A stretch of 46,924 bases of DNA from a virus, in IMG/VR virus record IMGVR_UViG_3300017963_000365, positions 1 through 46,924 of that record; one strand, 5' to 3'. The first letter of the stretch is position 1; every line of letters begins with the position of its first letter. Position numbers and translations under genes: made by a program. The notes under the pieces were generated by a model. The model was not told where the DNA came from, made no database searches, and worked only from the letters and a program-made list of their open reading frames with translations. This document shows, one piece after another, positions 12,542 to 21,092 of the stretch.

Positions 12542-14716
12542 ATGCCGGCAAGACCTTCCAGAAAGCTCTCCGATAATCCCATGACCGACTGGGGAGACCG
12601 TCCGAAGAAGGAAGTGGACGAGATCTCGATGGTCGAGGACTTCTGGGATTACGCTTCGCAGTCTCGCCTGGGGCTGGAGCAGCGGATCAAGGAGGCGCTT
12701 CACTTCGTAGCTGGCGACCAGTGGATTCGTTATCTCCCGCATTCTCGCAGGTTTACGAGACATGCCCGGGAGGACTGGAAGCCCACGCCTACGACCAATT
12801 ACCTGCTGAGAACCTACGACCGGGTCATGGACATCTTCCTCTCCGGTGATGTGCGGCCGAACGTAGAGCCGGCGACCGAGGATCTGGACGATGTGGACGC
12901 TGCTATGGTGGCAAGGCGCATCCTCTGGTCCGAGTTCGAGCGATTGAAGACGGATACCAAGCTGCATCTGCCAGCGATCTCGTGGCTCCTCACGGCTGGC
13001 ACGGTCTTCCTGGGAGCCTTCTGGGACGCTCACAGCGGCCAGCGAGTGCGTAGACCGGTTATGAACCGGTATGAGAAGGAGATGACCGCAGAGGGCGTTA
13101 CGTGCCCCCAGTGCGGTTATCAGGCGTATTCTGAGCTGGTTCCCGAGCGGATCTGTCCGGAGTGTCAGGGACAGATGCAGGAGGAGGAGGTCTTCGCCCT
13201 GGACAACCAGGGGATGCCGATCAAGGAGATGGTCTCCGAGCCGGTGCTCGACGACAAGGGACGCAAGAAGTATCGTGAGGTCCGGATGGGCAACATCATC
13301 GAGTCGGTGGTGAGCCCCTTGAACTTCTTCCCCGGGCCGGCACGCAAGATGGAGGATGTTCGCACGGTGATCGAGATTGACCCGTGGGACATCGAGAAGG
13401 TCCGCGACATCTTCGGCAGCAAGGCCGGCAAGTGTGTCGCAGAGGATCTGGACTACGAGAATTGGGGTGGAGCGAATGCGAATACCCTAAGCACCTATTT
13501 TTCAGACCAGTTAGAGAAGCAGCGTCACCGCGTGATCATGAAGTTCTTCCGCACCGTGGGCGACAGACGGTGGCCGAAGGGCATGTTCAAGATCGTAGCG
13601 AACGGCGTGCTGCTCCACTCTGGTCCGCTGGACAGCACCGATCCCAACGATCTGGGCTACTCGATGATCAAGTATCGAGAACTGCCCGGTCAGTTCTGGG
13701 GCGGGAGCCTGTTCACCCCGTTGATCCCCATTCAGAAGCGGATCAACAGCATCGACAGCCATGTGATCCAGAATCGCAAGCAGATGGTGAGTAATCAGTG
13801 GCTGGTTCCAGACGGTTCAGGCGTAACGAAGACTTCGGGTAGACAGGGGCTGGTGGTCCGATGGTCGCCACGCACCTCGATGGGATACAAGCCTGAGCGC
13901 CTACCTGGGGTTCCGGTCCCCGCGCAGGTAATCAACGAGCGCGAGGCAAGCATTGTGGCTCTGGAGGATGTGGGTGGTGATAAGGAAGTGCTGGGAGGAG
14001 ACATTCCTCCAGGGCCCGAGACGGGCGCAGCGATTGAAGCCTTGCAGGAACAGGCACTTAGACGCTTCCTGCCGATGGTCAAGCTCTGGAGAGCGGGGCT
14101 GGCCGAGCACGAGCACCGCAAGCTGAAGCTGTGCGACAAGCACTGGGCTGAGAGCCGGCTGGTGAAGTGCATCGGGAAGAATAAGATGCTGGAAGCCTTC
14201 TACTACTCGAGGGCTGACCTGTTCGGCACGAAGGACATGACCATCAAGGTGAGCATCGGCATGGCTCACGGTCAGGCCGCGAAGCGGCAGACCCTCATGC
14301 AGGCCGCAGCTCAGGGGCTGCTGGGGGATATCACCCGACCCGAGATCCGTGGTAGGCTGTTGGAGAAGCTGGAGATCGAGGGATTCGAGTTCGAGTATCA
14401 GCTCGACGCCGACAAGGCGCGGAGGGATCTGGAGAAGCTCAAGGCCGGCAAGACCCTGCCGGAGCCGAACCCCCTGGAGGAGCCAGGGATCTTCTTCAGT
14501 GTGCTGCGTGAGTTTGTGCTCACCAGTGAATTTGAGGCGCTGCCGGCTGCGAACCAGCAGGCGATCATGCAGCGTGCTCTGATGTATCAGCAGATGCAGA
14601 TGCAACGCCAGCAGGAGGCGATGGCCGCAGCTCAGGCCACCAAGGGCACGGGGGATGCCGTGGCAGAGGACGTTCGCGCAACGGGCGCAACGGGCCAGCC
14701 GGTCCCCACAGGATGA
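12542..14716 (+). CDS. Portal protein (P22-like size) with zinc-ribbon insert
   Basis: A 724-aa protein starting MPARPSRKLSDNP with GGGGGAAAG upstream. It has the podovirus portal layout: an N-terminal helix with FWDYASQSRLGLEQRI, the GDQW block, YLLRTYDRVMDIFLSGDVRP, a stem region with RLGLEQ-type helices, and a C-terminal Gln/Met-rich barrel helix (MQMQRQQEAMAAAQ). Twelve copies form the vertex ring through which DNA passes. An insert carries CPQC (C188, C191) and CPEC (C205, C208), a treble-clef or ribbon zinc site. The position directly before scaffold and capsid supports the call. Confidence 0.9.
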   Translation: MPARPSRKLSDNPMTDWGDRPKKEVDEISMVEDFWDYASQSRLGLEQRIKEALHFVAGDQWIRYLPHSRRFTRHAREDWKPTPTTNYLLRTYDRVMDIFLSGDVRPNVEPATEDLDDVDAAMVARRILWSEFERLKTDTKLHLPAISWLLTAGTVFLGAFWDAHSGQRVRRPVMNRYEKEMTAEGVTCPQCGYQAYSELVPERICPECQGQMQEEEVFALDNQGMPIKEMVSEPVLDDKGRKKYREVRMGNIIESVVSPLNFFPGPARKMEDVRTVIEIDPWDIEKVRDIFGSKAGKCVAEDLDYENWGGANANTLSTYFSDQLEKQRHRVIMKFFRTVGDRRWPKGMFKIVANGVLLHSGPLDSTDPNDLGYSMIKYRELPGQFWGGSLFTPLIPIQKRINSIDSHVIQNRKQMVSNQWLVPDGSGVTKTSGRQGLVVRWSPRTSMGYKPERLPGVPVPAQVINEREASIVALEDVGGDKEVLGGDIPPGPETGAAIEALQEQALRRFLPMVKLWRAGLAEHEHRKLKLCDKHWAESRLVKCIGKNKMLEAFYYSRADLFGTKDMTIKVSIGMAHGQAAKRQTLMQAAAQGLLGDITRPEIRGRLLEKLEIEGFEFEYQLDADKARRDLEKLKAGKTLPEPNPLEEPGIFFSVLREFVLTSEFEALPAANQQAIMQRALMYQQMQMQRQQEAMAAAQATKGTGDAVAEDVRATGATGQPVPTG

Positions 14717-14764
14717 AAGGCATAACTCATTAAATTTCAATAACCTAACAGATGGAGGATTCCC

Positions 14765-15787
14765 ATGCAGATTCCTCGTGAAGAGGGCCCTGGCGACGGG
14801 CATACCGTGCAGGGTGGAAGAGACATGGAGAATGATCCCGGGAAGAACCCGATGGATTACTTCAAGGAGGACGACGGGGACGATTTCGTGCCCGACGAGA
14901 TTCCGGACGAGGTATTCGAGGAGATCTTCGAGGAAGCCAACGGCTTCGATGAGGACGAAGATCGCTCACCAGAGGATCAGGCCCAGGATGCAGCAACCGA
15001 TGACGGCGACGACAAGGACGATCAGGATATATGGGGAGACATAGATTCTGAAGCCGACTCCGACTCCAAACCGGGACCGGATAACCAGCTTGCCCAGGCT
15101 TTGCAGATCATTCAGATGCAGCAGGAAGCTCTGAAGGGGATGACGAGCCAGGGTGGGGAAACCGAAACCAATCAACCTCCTCTACGGGAGAGGCTGAAGC
15201 AACTCGCACCGAAGGCCGACGACGCCACGCTCGACAACATGGCCGCGATGTTCAAGATGGTTGGAGATGAGGTCTACGGTCCTCAGATCAACCAGTTGAG
15301 CCAAGCGATCCAGCAGTTGGGCGGTAAGATCACGGCGTCCGAGTCCGTGCAGCAGCGCACCGAGTTCAACAGCTCCATCAACGGTCTCATGGATCGACTC
15401 AAGATCTCGGATTCCGAAGAGAGAGCGAACCTCCGGAGCACTGTGATAGGACGTGGCTGGGAGAAATACGGCCAGGATTTCCGCATCAACCACATTCCCT
15501 CGCTCATGCGGGAGATCGTGGGTTCGACGCGCAAGACCCAGGCCGTGCGGGAAGACGAAGTCCTCGACGAGAAAGAGGAGGATATGGAGAGAGAGGCTCC
15601 CGTCAAGACGGGGAAGAACGAAGGGACCGGCCGCGAAAGCATCCGGCAGAAGATCCGCGAGTCCAGCAATCCGGACATGGATTTTCACGGAGATGCCTTC
15701 ACGCGCCTCGTGAGTAATTTCATGGGAGCAGCGGACAAGTTCAACGGAAGTCGCCCTGTCAAGAGGAGAGCCGCTCGTAGGAGATAA
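14765..15787 (+). CDS. Scaffolding protein
   Basis: A 340-aa protein with GGAGG before ATG 14765. The N-terminal 120 residues are very acidic, the centre is helical (LAQALQIIQMQQEALKG), and the C-terminus is strongly basic (NGSRPVKRRAARRR). An acidic body with a basic, capsid-binding tail is the usual scaffold design. It lies between portal and major capsid protein, five bases before the latter. Confidence 0.85.
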   Translation: MQIPREEGPGDGHTVQGGRDMENDPGKNPMDYFKEDDGDDFVPDEIPDEVFEEIFEEANGFDEDEDRSPEDQAQDAATDDGDDKDDQDIWGDIDSEADSDSKPGPDNQLAQALQIIQMQQEALKGMTSQGGETETNQPPLRERLKQLAPKADDATLDNMAAMFKMVGDEVYGPQINQLSQAIQQLGGKITASESVQQRTEFNSSINGLMDRLKISDSEERANLRSTVIGRGWEKYGQDFRINHIPSLMREIVGSTRKTQAVREDEVLDEKEEDMEREAPVKTGKNEGTGRESIRQKIRESSNPDMDFHGDAFTRLVSNFMGAADKFNGSRPVKRRAARRR

Positions 15788-15792
15788 GAGCA

Positions 15793-17004
15793 ATGGCTCA
15801 GACTCTGAGTAATTTCGATGCAGCCCTGAAGGAGTTCTACCTTCCTCGGTTGCAGAGCACCATCAACACCAACCGCGTCCTGATGACTCACCTCCGGAGG
15901 GACGCCAGCAAGACCGATGCCAGCGGCCGTAGGGCCGTCGTGCCGGTCAACATCCGTCCCTCGCAGGCACTGGGTGCCCGTGGCGACGGTGGGGCGCTGC
16001 CGACCGCGCAGCACCAGCGTTACGTCGAGGTCCGGATCAACTACAAGTTCAACTACGGAACCATCCAGCTGACGCACCCGACCATCCGCGCCAGCCGGAA
16101 CGACCGCGGGGCTTTCATCCGCGTCGTGGGCTCCGAGATGGACGGCATCCGGAGGGATCTGAAGAACGATGTGAACCGCCAGCTGTTCAGTTACGGTGCT
16201 GGTGTGCTGGGAGTGATCTCGTCCACCAACGGGACCACGACCACCATGCAGCGCGGCCACCGGGTCAAGGCGAACATGCTCATCGACTCGAAGGCCGGTC
16301 TCGTCTCGACCACCTTGCAGGTGGACGGGGGCACCGTCACCTCGGTCAGCGGTAACACCGTGAACACCACCAGCGCGGTAGGAGCCGGTGCGGCTGCGGA
16401 CTACGTGTTCCGCGATGGAGCGCACGGCACCAGCGCAGGTCAGACCCTGGAGATGATGGGCCTCATGGGCATCATCGACAGCACGACCTACGTCACCACG
16501 CTGTTCAACATCTCCCGGTCGACCTACCCCGAGTGGGCGGGTCAGATTCTCGCCAACTCCGGAACGGGGCGCGACATCGACGAGGATCTGTTGGATCAGG
16601 CGGTGCTGGACGCCCAGAGCAATTCGGAGGCCGAGCTGAGTCTCGGTATCACCGACCCGACTGTCTGGAGGAAGATCGGGCAGCTGATGACTCCGGATCG
16701 GCGCTACACGCCCAGCATGACCCTGGCGGGAGGTTTCAAGTACCTGGAGTGGAGCGGCATTCCCATCGTCTGGGACCGCGACTGCCCCGTGGATGACTCG
16801 AACTATCTGAGGCAGCTGTTCTTCCTCGATATGGATACGTTCGCCATCTACGAGCTGGCCGACTGGGACTTCGACGACACGGACGGCTCCATCCTGCACC
16901 GCGTCACCGGCTACGCCAAGTATGACGCCACGCTGTTCTACTACGCGCAGCTGGGGTGTCTCGATCCGGCGAACAACGTCGTGATCCGCGACATCAACTA
17001 CTAA
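15793..17004 (+). CDS. Major capsid protein
   Basis: A 403-aa protein with the order expected of an HK97-fold capsid subunit. N-arm (SNFDAALKEFYLPRLQSTIN), E-loop region with RAVVPVNIRPSQALGARGDGG, spine helix (FIRVVGSEMDGIRRDLKNDV), a Gly/Thr-rich inserted beta domain (about 130-215), and an A-domain end (FFLDMDTFAIYELADWDF). No N-terminal protease cleavage site is evident. A G/C-rich hairpin with a U run follows, as is common after highly expressed capsid genes. Confidence 0.9.
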   Translation: MAQTLSNFDAALKEFYLPRLQSTINTNRVLMTHLRRDASKTDASGRRAVVPVNIRPSQALGARGDGGALPTAQHQRYVEVRINYKFNYGTIQLTHPTIRASRNDRGAFIRVVGSEMDGIRRDLKNDVNRQLFSYGAGVLGVISSTNGTTTTMQRGHRVKANMLIDSKAGLVSTTLQVDGGTVTSVSGNTVNTTSAVGAGAAADYVFRDGAHGTSAGQTLEMMGLMGIIDSTTYVTTLFNISRSTYPEWAGQILANSGTGRDIDEDLLDQAVLDAQSNSEAELSLGITDPTVWRKIGQLMTPDRRYTPSMTLAGGFKYLEWSGIPIVWDRDCPVDDSNYLRQLFFLDMDTFAIYELADWDFDDTDGSILHRVTGYAKYDATLFYYAQLGCLDPANNVVIRDINY

Positions 17005-17020
17005 CCGGTCGCCCAGACCA

Positions 17021-17053
17021 GAGGGGGGAGGGGTGGATAACCCCTCCTCTTTC
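17021..17053 (+). terminator. Post-capsid hairpin (partial terminator)
   Basis: GGAGGGGT (17027-17034) pairs with ACCCCTCC (17040-17047), followed by TCTTTC. The short U run suggests leaky termination, lowering expression of later genes relative to capsid. Confidence 0.65.
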
Positions 17054-17076
17054 AAACTTCTGTCTGGAGGTAACGC

Positions 17077-17433
17077 ATGGCTCTTGCCAGCTACACGCAG
17101 ACCCGGCGACCGCGCACGCCGACCGGTGGTAACACGCAGTTTTGCTACGCCATCACGGCGTCTACGTCGAAGACGGCGCAGTCGCTGGTACCCGCAGTAG
17201 CCAGTCAGTATGGGGTCATTACCAAGCTGTGCGTCTCCGTGCCGACCTACTGCAAGCTCACCATCCTCTACGGAGGAACCACCATCGGTGGCCCGTATTT
17301 CGTCAACAAGGGCGAGAACTGGATCTTGCCGCACGACATCCTGGGGCCCTCGGGCACCACGATCAAGTTCCAGACCGCGGCCACCGTCTCCATCACCTTG
17401 TCTGGGGAGTATGGTTATTCCCGAGACACCTAA
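17077..17433 (+). CDS. Small beta-rich head protein, 118 aa
   Basis: TGGAGGTAACGC precedes ATG 17077. Thr/Ser/Gly-rich, with alternating strands (YGVITKLCVSVPTYCKLTILY, TTIKFQTAATVSITLSG) typical of a beta-sandwich. It stands between two hairpins just after capsid. A head decoration or head-fibre protein is the likeliest role, by position and composition only. Confidence 0.7.
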   Translation: MALASYTQTRRPRTPTGGNTQFCYAITASTSKTAQSLVPAVASQYGVITKLCVSVPTYCKLTILYGGTTIGGPYFVNKGENWILPHDILGPSGTTIKFQTAATVSITLSGEYGYSRDT

Positions 17434-17443
17434 CTCTTAGTAT

Positions 17444-17471
17444 CCTGCCGGGGCTCACCGCCCCCGGCAGG
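17444..17471. terminator. G/C-rich hairpin between head genes
   Basis: CCTGCCGGGG (17444-17453) with CCCCGGCAGG (17462-17471), 8-nt loop, no U run. More likely RNA stabiliser or pause than full terminator. Confidence 0.55.
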
Positions 17472-17503
17472 GGTAAACTGTGGCTCTTGGAGGGAGCAGA
17501 ACC

Positions 17504-18151
17504 ATGATCAGAGATCGCAACATCGACTACATGCGACAGTCTCATTTCATCCCCGCCAACACCTTCTGCACGGGAATCGTGATCGGTGCCACCACAGGCG
17601 CTGTGATCAAGGGGACCGGTGCGGGTGCGCCCGACATCGTCGAGCTGAACGGGGTGGACGGACTGGTGACGATGAACGTGGGCGCAGCGAACGATCTCAT
17701 GTGCACCTGGGATTACTTCACCCCGCGTCATGCCGATCCCCGGGAGGAGATCGGAGTGCGCGTGCATTTCAGTGTCAACTCGGCGGGTGCCAACAGCACC
17801 GCAGACGCCGTGACGCTGGGCGTGCTCTACAACCAGTTCGACCGAGGGGAGACCATCGCCACGCCGGCCACGGCCCTGGACACCGCCATCGCGTCCATCA
17901 CGATGGGGACCACCGCCGCCAAGAAGCTGGCTCTCAGCACCGCTCGAGGGATCATCAACAAGAACACGTTCGACTTCACCGCCCGACAGGGTGGGATGGC
18001 GTGGGCCATCAAGCCGACCCCGCTCACCAACTTCTCCGCGAACGAGGTGGCCGTCATCGGACTGGAGATCGACTACATCCCGCTCCTCTGCATCAACGAG
18101 AACGAGCGGACTCACACCAACTTCACGGCCCTGGCGGCTGTGAACTCGTAA
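17504..18151 (+). CDS. Head decoration-like protein, 215 aa
   Basis: Start at ATG 17504, chosen because GGAGGGA lies eight bases upstream; an in-frame GTG at 17480 lacks an SD. Beta-rich, Gly/Ala/Thr-rich (TGIVIGATTGAVIKGTGAGA, NRTAIASITMGTT-like strands) and without charge clusters. A virion surface role fits its place after the capsid gene. No named family recognised. Confidence 0.7.
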   Translation: MIRDRNIDYMRQSHFIPANTFCTGIVIGATTGAVIKGTGAGAPDIVELNGVDGLVTMNVGAANDLMCTWDYFTPRHADPREEIGVRVHFSVNSAGANSTADAVTLGVLYNQFDRGETIATPATALDTAIASITMGTTAAKKLALSTARGIINKNTFDFTARQGGMAWAIKPTPLTNFSANEVAVIGLEIDYIPLLCINENERTHTNFTALAAVNS

Positions 18152-18173
18152 ACCCATCTGAAGGAGGCCGAAG

Positions 18174-19904
18174 ATGAGTTGGAAGGAAGACTGGCAGTAC
18201 GCAGATGCGAAGCGGTGGAAGAAGCACTTCGAGGAGAGCTTCGACCGCTTGCGCTCCGAGCACGGGCTCCAGCCCATTCCGGCCGGAGGACAACTCCAGC
18301 TGGACCCGGTGGAAACGCAGCTGCACGCACGTCTGAAGGAAGTGGATGGGAAAATGATCGAGGTGGGATGCGGAGCCGGACATCTCACCATCGCTCTCCT
18401 CTCCGGAGGGCGCGACATCTGCGCGTGCGACATCTCCGAGAAGGCGATCAAGCACGCCAAGCAGCACATCGCAGGACAGTTCAAGGACAAGTTCTTCCAG
18501 TCCCCGGTCGAGCAGCTGGGTGGACGGAAGGGCAGCTACGACACGGTCATCGCGCACAACCTGATTCCGCAGGTGCGAGACCCGAAGAAGGCCCTGGAGG
18601 TTCTCTGGGCCCTGGTCAAGGACGGCGGTTCCCTGGTGCTGACCGCACCGGTATCGAACCGTCTGGGCGACGATCCGGATCAGATCCACGAATACTCCCA
18701 GGACGGCTTTCGCCGGCTGGTGGAGGAAGTGACGGGTCGAGTTCGGAATAAGCACACCGCGCTGGCAGGGCGCGTCTCTCTGCTGATCTGCGTGAAGGAG
18801 GAGATTGCCCTCCGCTACACGCAGGTGGGGATGCACCTCGACGACTGTCGAGCCGCCATGTCGAGCATGGAGACCGAGGCCCTCAAGACGGGCTTCTGGA
18901 ACTGGCAGCGGGTCTTCCAGGGCGACATGCAGACCTACAAGCAGCTGGACTACGCGGAGCTGGACTGCGTGCATGTGCAGCTGGCCGGCGCTACGATGAA
19001 TGCGGTTCGCCGCATCCACAACGAGAAGCCGGATCATGTACAGGTCGTGGCGCAGATCGACTACTCGGTCGAGACGTGGAACAACCTGGGGCAGGATCTG
19101 GAGCTGGTGATGGACAATCTGGCTCTGGCCGACCACATCATCGCCGTCGAGCCCCGCAGCGCACAGCTGCTGCACCACCTGACCGGACGCCCGGTGCATC
19201 TGTTACCGCACCCGGTGCCGGTGGACCTGATCAAGCAGATTCAGGTGCAGGAAGCCGCGCGGTTCGGACTGCTGATCTCCACGCACCGCGACGGAGACTG
19301 GTCCACGCCCTACTGGGTGGCCCGGGAGTATCCCGAGACCTACCTGTCGGGCTGGGAAGGAGAGGAGACCAGCTCCAACTTCGTCGCCCTCACCCGTCTC
19401 TACTACGACGAGGTGTTGCCGATCTGCTCCGGCGACGAGCACGTTCGCTTCATGGCCCTCAGATGGGCCGTATTCGAAGCCTACCGCCACTCGGTGTTCA
19501 GCCGGGTATCGGCCGAGGCCGCGGCGTTAGGTGTCCCCTGCGTAGGCTACGACTGTTGCTGGGGGATGAAGTATCTCTTCCCGCACCTGACGGTGCCGGT
19601 GGGAGACTTGATGGGCATTCGAGAGAAGCTGGCCTGGATCGCAGATCCGGTGGCCTACAGTAAGGTTTCTCAATATGCGCAGCATATGGTTCAGACGCTG
19701 GACCTTGAGTGGGCCGGCAATCGTTTCCTGAACATGCTGAACGGAGTTGAGAACGAACCCATAGGAGATCTCGATGTATATCCCGGACTGGTTTTTTCTG
19801 AAGAAACTGAAGCAGCACGACGTGAAGCTGGGAGTGAAATGGTGTCCGATCCGAGAGCGGTGGGTCGTCCATCGGCGCATACCCAGATTGAATCACCTGT
19901 ATGA
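18174..19904 (+). CDS. Methyltransferase-glycosyltransferase fusion
   Basis: GAAGGAGG precedes ATG 18174. Residues 1-190 are a class I methyltransferase: MIEVGCGAGHLTIALL (motif I), ICACDISEKAI, TVIAHNLIPQVRD, KDGGSLVLTAPVS. Residues about 210-535 resemble a GT-B glycosyltransferase: ADHIIAVEPRSAQLLHHLTG, a Pro-rich linker HLLPHPVPVDL, and the nucleotide-sugar-binding end RVSAEAAALGVPCVGYDC. It lies among head genes, so a virion protein or the host envelope are candidate acceptors. The last about 43 residues overlap the next gene by 131 nt and look like overrun. Confidence 0.78.
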   Translation: MSWKEDWQYADAKRWKKHFEESFDRLRSEHGLQPIPAGGQLQLDPVETQLHARLKEVDGKMIEVGCGAGHLTIALLSGGRDICACDISEKAIKHAKQHIAGQFKDKFFQSPVEQLGGRKGSYDTVIAHNLIPQVRDPKKALEVLWALVKDGGSLVLTAPVSNRLGDDPDQIHEYSQDGFRRLVEEVTGRVRNKHTALAGRVSLLICVKEEIALRYTQVGMHLDDCRAAMSSMETEALKTGFWNWQRVFQGDMQTYKQLDYAELDCVHVQLAGATMNAVRRIHNEKPDHVQVVAQIDYSVETWNNLGQDLELVMDNLALADHIIAVEPRSAQLLHHLTGRPVHLLPHPVPVDLIKQIQVQEAARFGLLISTHRDGDWSTPYWVAREYPETYLSGWEGEETSSNFVALTRLYYDEVLPICSGDEHVRFMALRWAVFEAYRHSVFSRVSAEAAALGVPCVGYDCCWGMKYLFPHLTVPVGDLMGIREKLAWIADPVAYSKVSQYAQHMVQTLDLEWAGNRFLNMLNGVENEPIGDLDVYPGLVFSEETEAARREAGSEMVSDPRAVGRPSAHTQIESPV

Positions 19905-20217
19905 GCAGGATGTGCAGATCATGGTCGTCCAGAACGACGACCAGACCTACCGGCCGCTGGATGATCGCACCCTGGAGCAGCTCAAAGCGGCCGACCACTG
20001 GAATCGCGGACAGAAGCAGGTACTGAACGAGATCGAGCAGTCTCAGATCCGCGCCCAGAAAGCCATTCGCAAGGCCCAGCGAGAGGAAGCCTACGACATG
20101 GCGAAGGACATGACACCGAGGGGTGGCTTCGAAGATCCGGAGATGGGGGCGCTGAACGTTCCCAAGGAAGACATGCCGGTCCAGGCAGAGCGGCCCTACG
20201 ACGAGGATGAGATATGA
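19774..20217 (+). CDS. Unknown structural-operon protein, 147 aa
   Basis: AGGAG six bases before ATG 19774, inside the end of the fusion gene; a TAG lies three codons upstream in the same frame. It starts MYIPDWFFLKKLKQHDVKLG, followed by a beta part (DVQIMVVQNDDQTY) and a helical Gln/Arg-rich segment with an acidic tail. ATGA coupling to the adaptor gene suggests a head-completion or neck role. Family not recognised. Confidence 0.75.
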   Translation: MYIPDWFFLKKLKQHDVKLGVKWCPIRERWVVHRRIPRLNHLYEQDVQIMVVQNDDQTYRPLDDRTLEQLKAADHWNRGQKQVLNEIEQSQIRAQKAIRKAQREEAYDMAKDMTPRGGFEDPEMGALNVPKEDMPVQAERPYDEDEI

Positions 20218-21092
20218 CGCCCAAGCAGATGTACGACGAGTATCGCGGCTACCTCGATCTGGACCCAGACAGCTGGGTGAGTGGCGATGAGGTGTGGCAC
20301 AAGCTCTACAACGCGCAGAGCGAGATCGTCCGCACCATCAACCGTCTGAACACCAGCTACTACATCCAGTCCCACACCCTGAACATCGTCTCAGGGACGG
20401 CGCTCTACGACATGCCGCTCAACGCCCGGGGAGGACGCATCATCTTCACCGAGGACGTAGACGATTACTGGGAGGTAGCGCCAGCGGACATGGTGCAGAA
20501 GCTCTCGTTCGATGCCCCAGGCTTGATCTCCCTGGTCCGCGACACGCACTTCACATGGCAGCGCAACAAGCTGCGTATCATGCCGACACCGACCGCCGCC
20601 GACACCTTCAAGGCATGGTATCTACCGACGTTCGGCAGCATGGCGCAGGGCTTCGCTACCGGTGGGGGTTCGCAGACGTTGACCCTCTTCTCCGGCGATC
20701 CCAACTACACCACGGACTACGGCATCATCGACCCCCGGGACGACTTCTACAACAACATGGAGGTGCTCATCTGGAGCGGCACCAACATCGGGGAATACTA
20801 CGAGATCACCGACTACACGGGGGGATCTACCCGCCAGATCAGCATCGCAGACAACAGCTGGGGCTCGACGCCGGCCACCGACTCTGAGTTCTGCATCATG
20901 TGTCCGGTCATCGACAGCTTTCACCAGCTGGTGGTGGTTCGTGCCGCGATGGATGGCGCGATCAAGAACAAGGATAGGCTGCGGGATCTGACCAACATCC
21001 GGAAGGAGATGGAGGAGGATCTCATCGCCTGGGCGCAGGAGCGACAGGTGGCCGACTTCGATCATACCGAGATGGACGACGGAGACTTCTAA
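20214..21092 (+). CDS. Head-tail adaptor (gp4-like)
   Basis: A 292-aa protein, ATGA overlap upstream and TAATG downstream. The N-terminal helical bundle (DEVWHKLYNAQSEIVRTINR, then LNTSYYI) and beta insertion fit the adaptor ring of podoviruses that docks under the portal. The C-terminus is helical (LRDLTNIRKEMEEDLIAWAQ). It sits directly before the gp10-like hub, the order seen in P22-type tails. Confidence 0.78.
   Translation: MTPKQMYDEYRGYLDLDPDSWVSGDEVWHKLYNAQSEIVRTINRLNTSYYIQSHTLNIVSGTALYDMPLNARGGRIIFTEDVDDYWEVAPADMVQKLSFDAPGLISLVRDTHFTWQRNKLRIMPTPTAADTFKAWYLPTFGSMAQGFATGGGSQTLTLFSGDPNYTTDYGIIDPRDDFYNNMEVLIWSGTNIGEYYEITDYTGGSTRQISIADNSWGSTPATDSEFCIMCPVIDSFHQLVVVRAAMDGAIKNKDRLRDLTNIRKEMEEDLIAWAQERQVADFDHTEMDDGDF

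Noticed and set aside
15685-17334. 549-codon minus-strand frame opposite capsid
   Set aside because: Antisense to a clear capsid gene and its flanks; composition is shadow-like.
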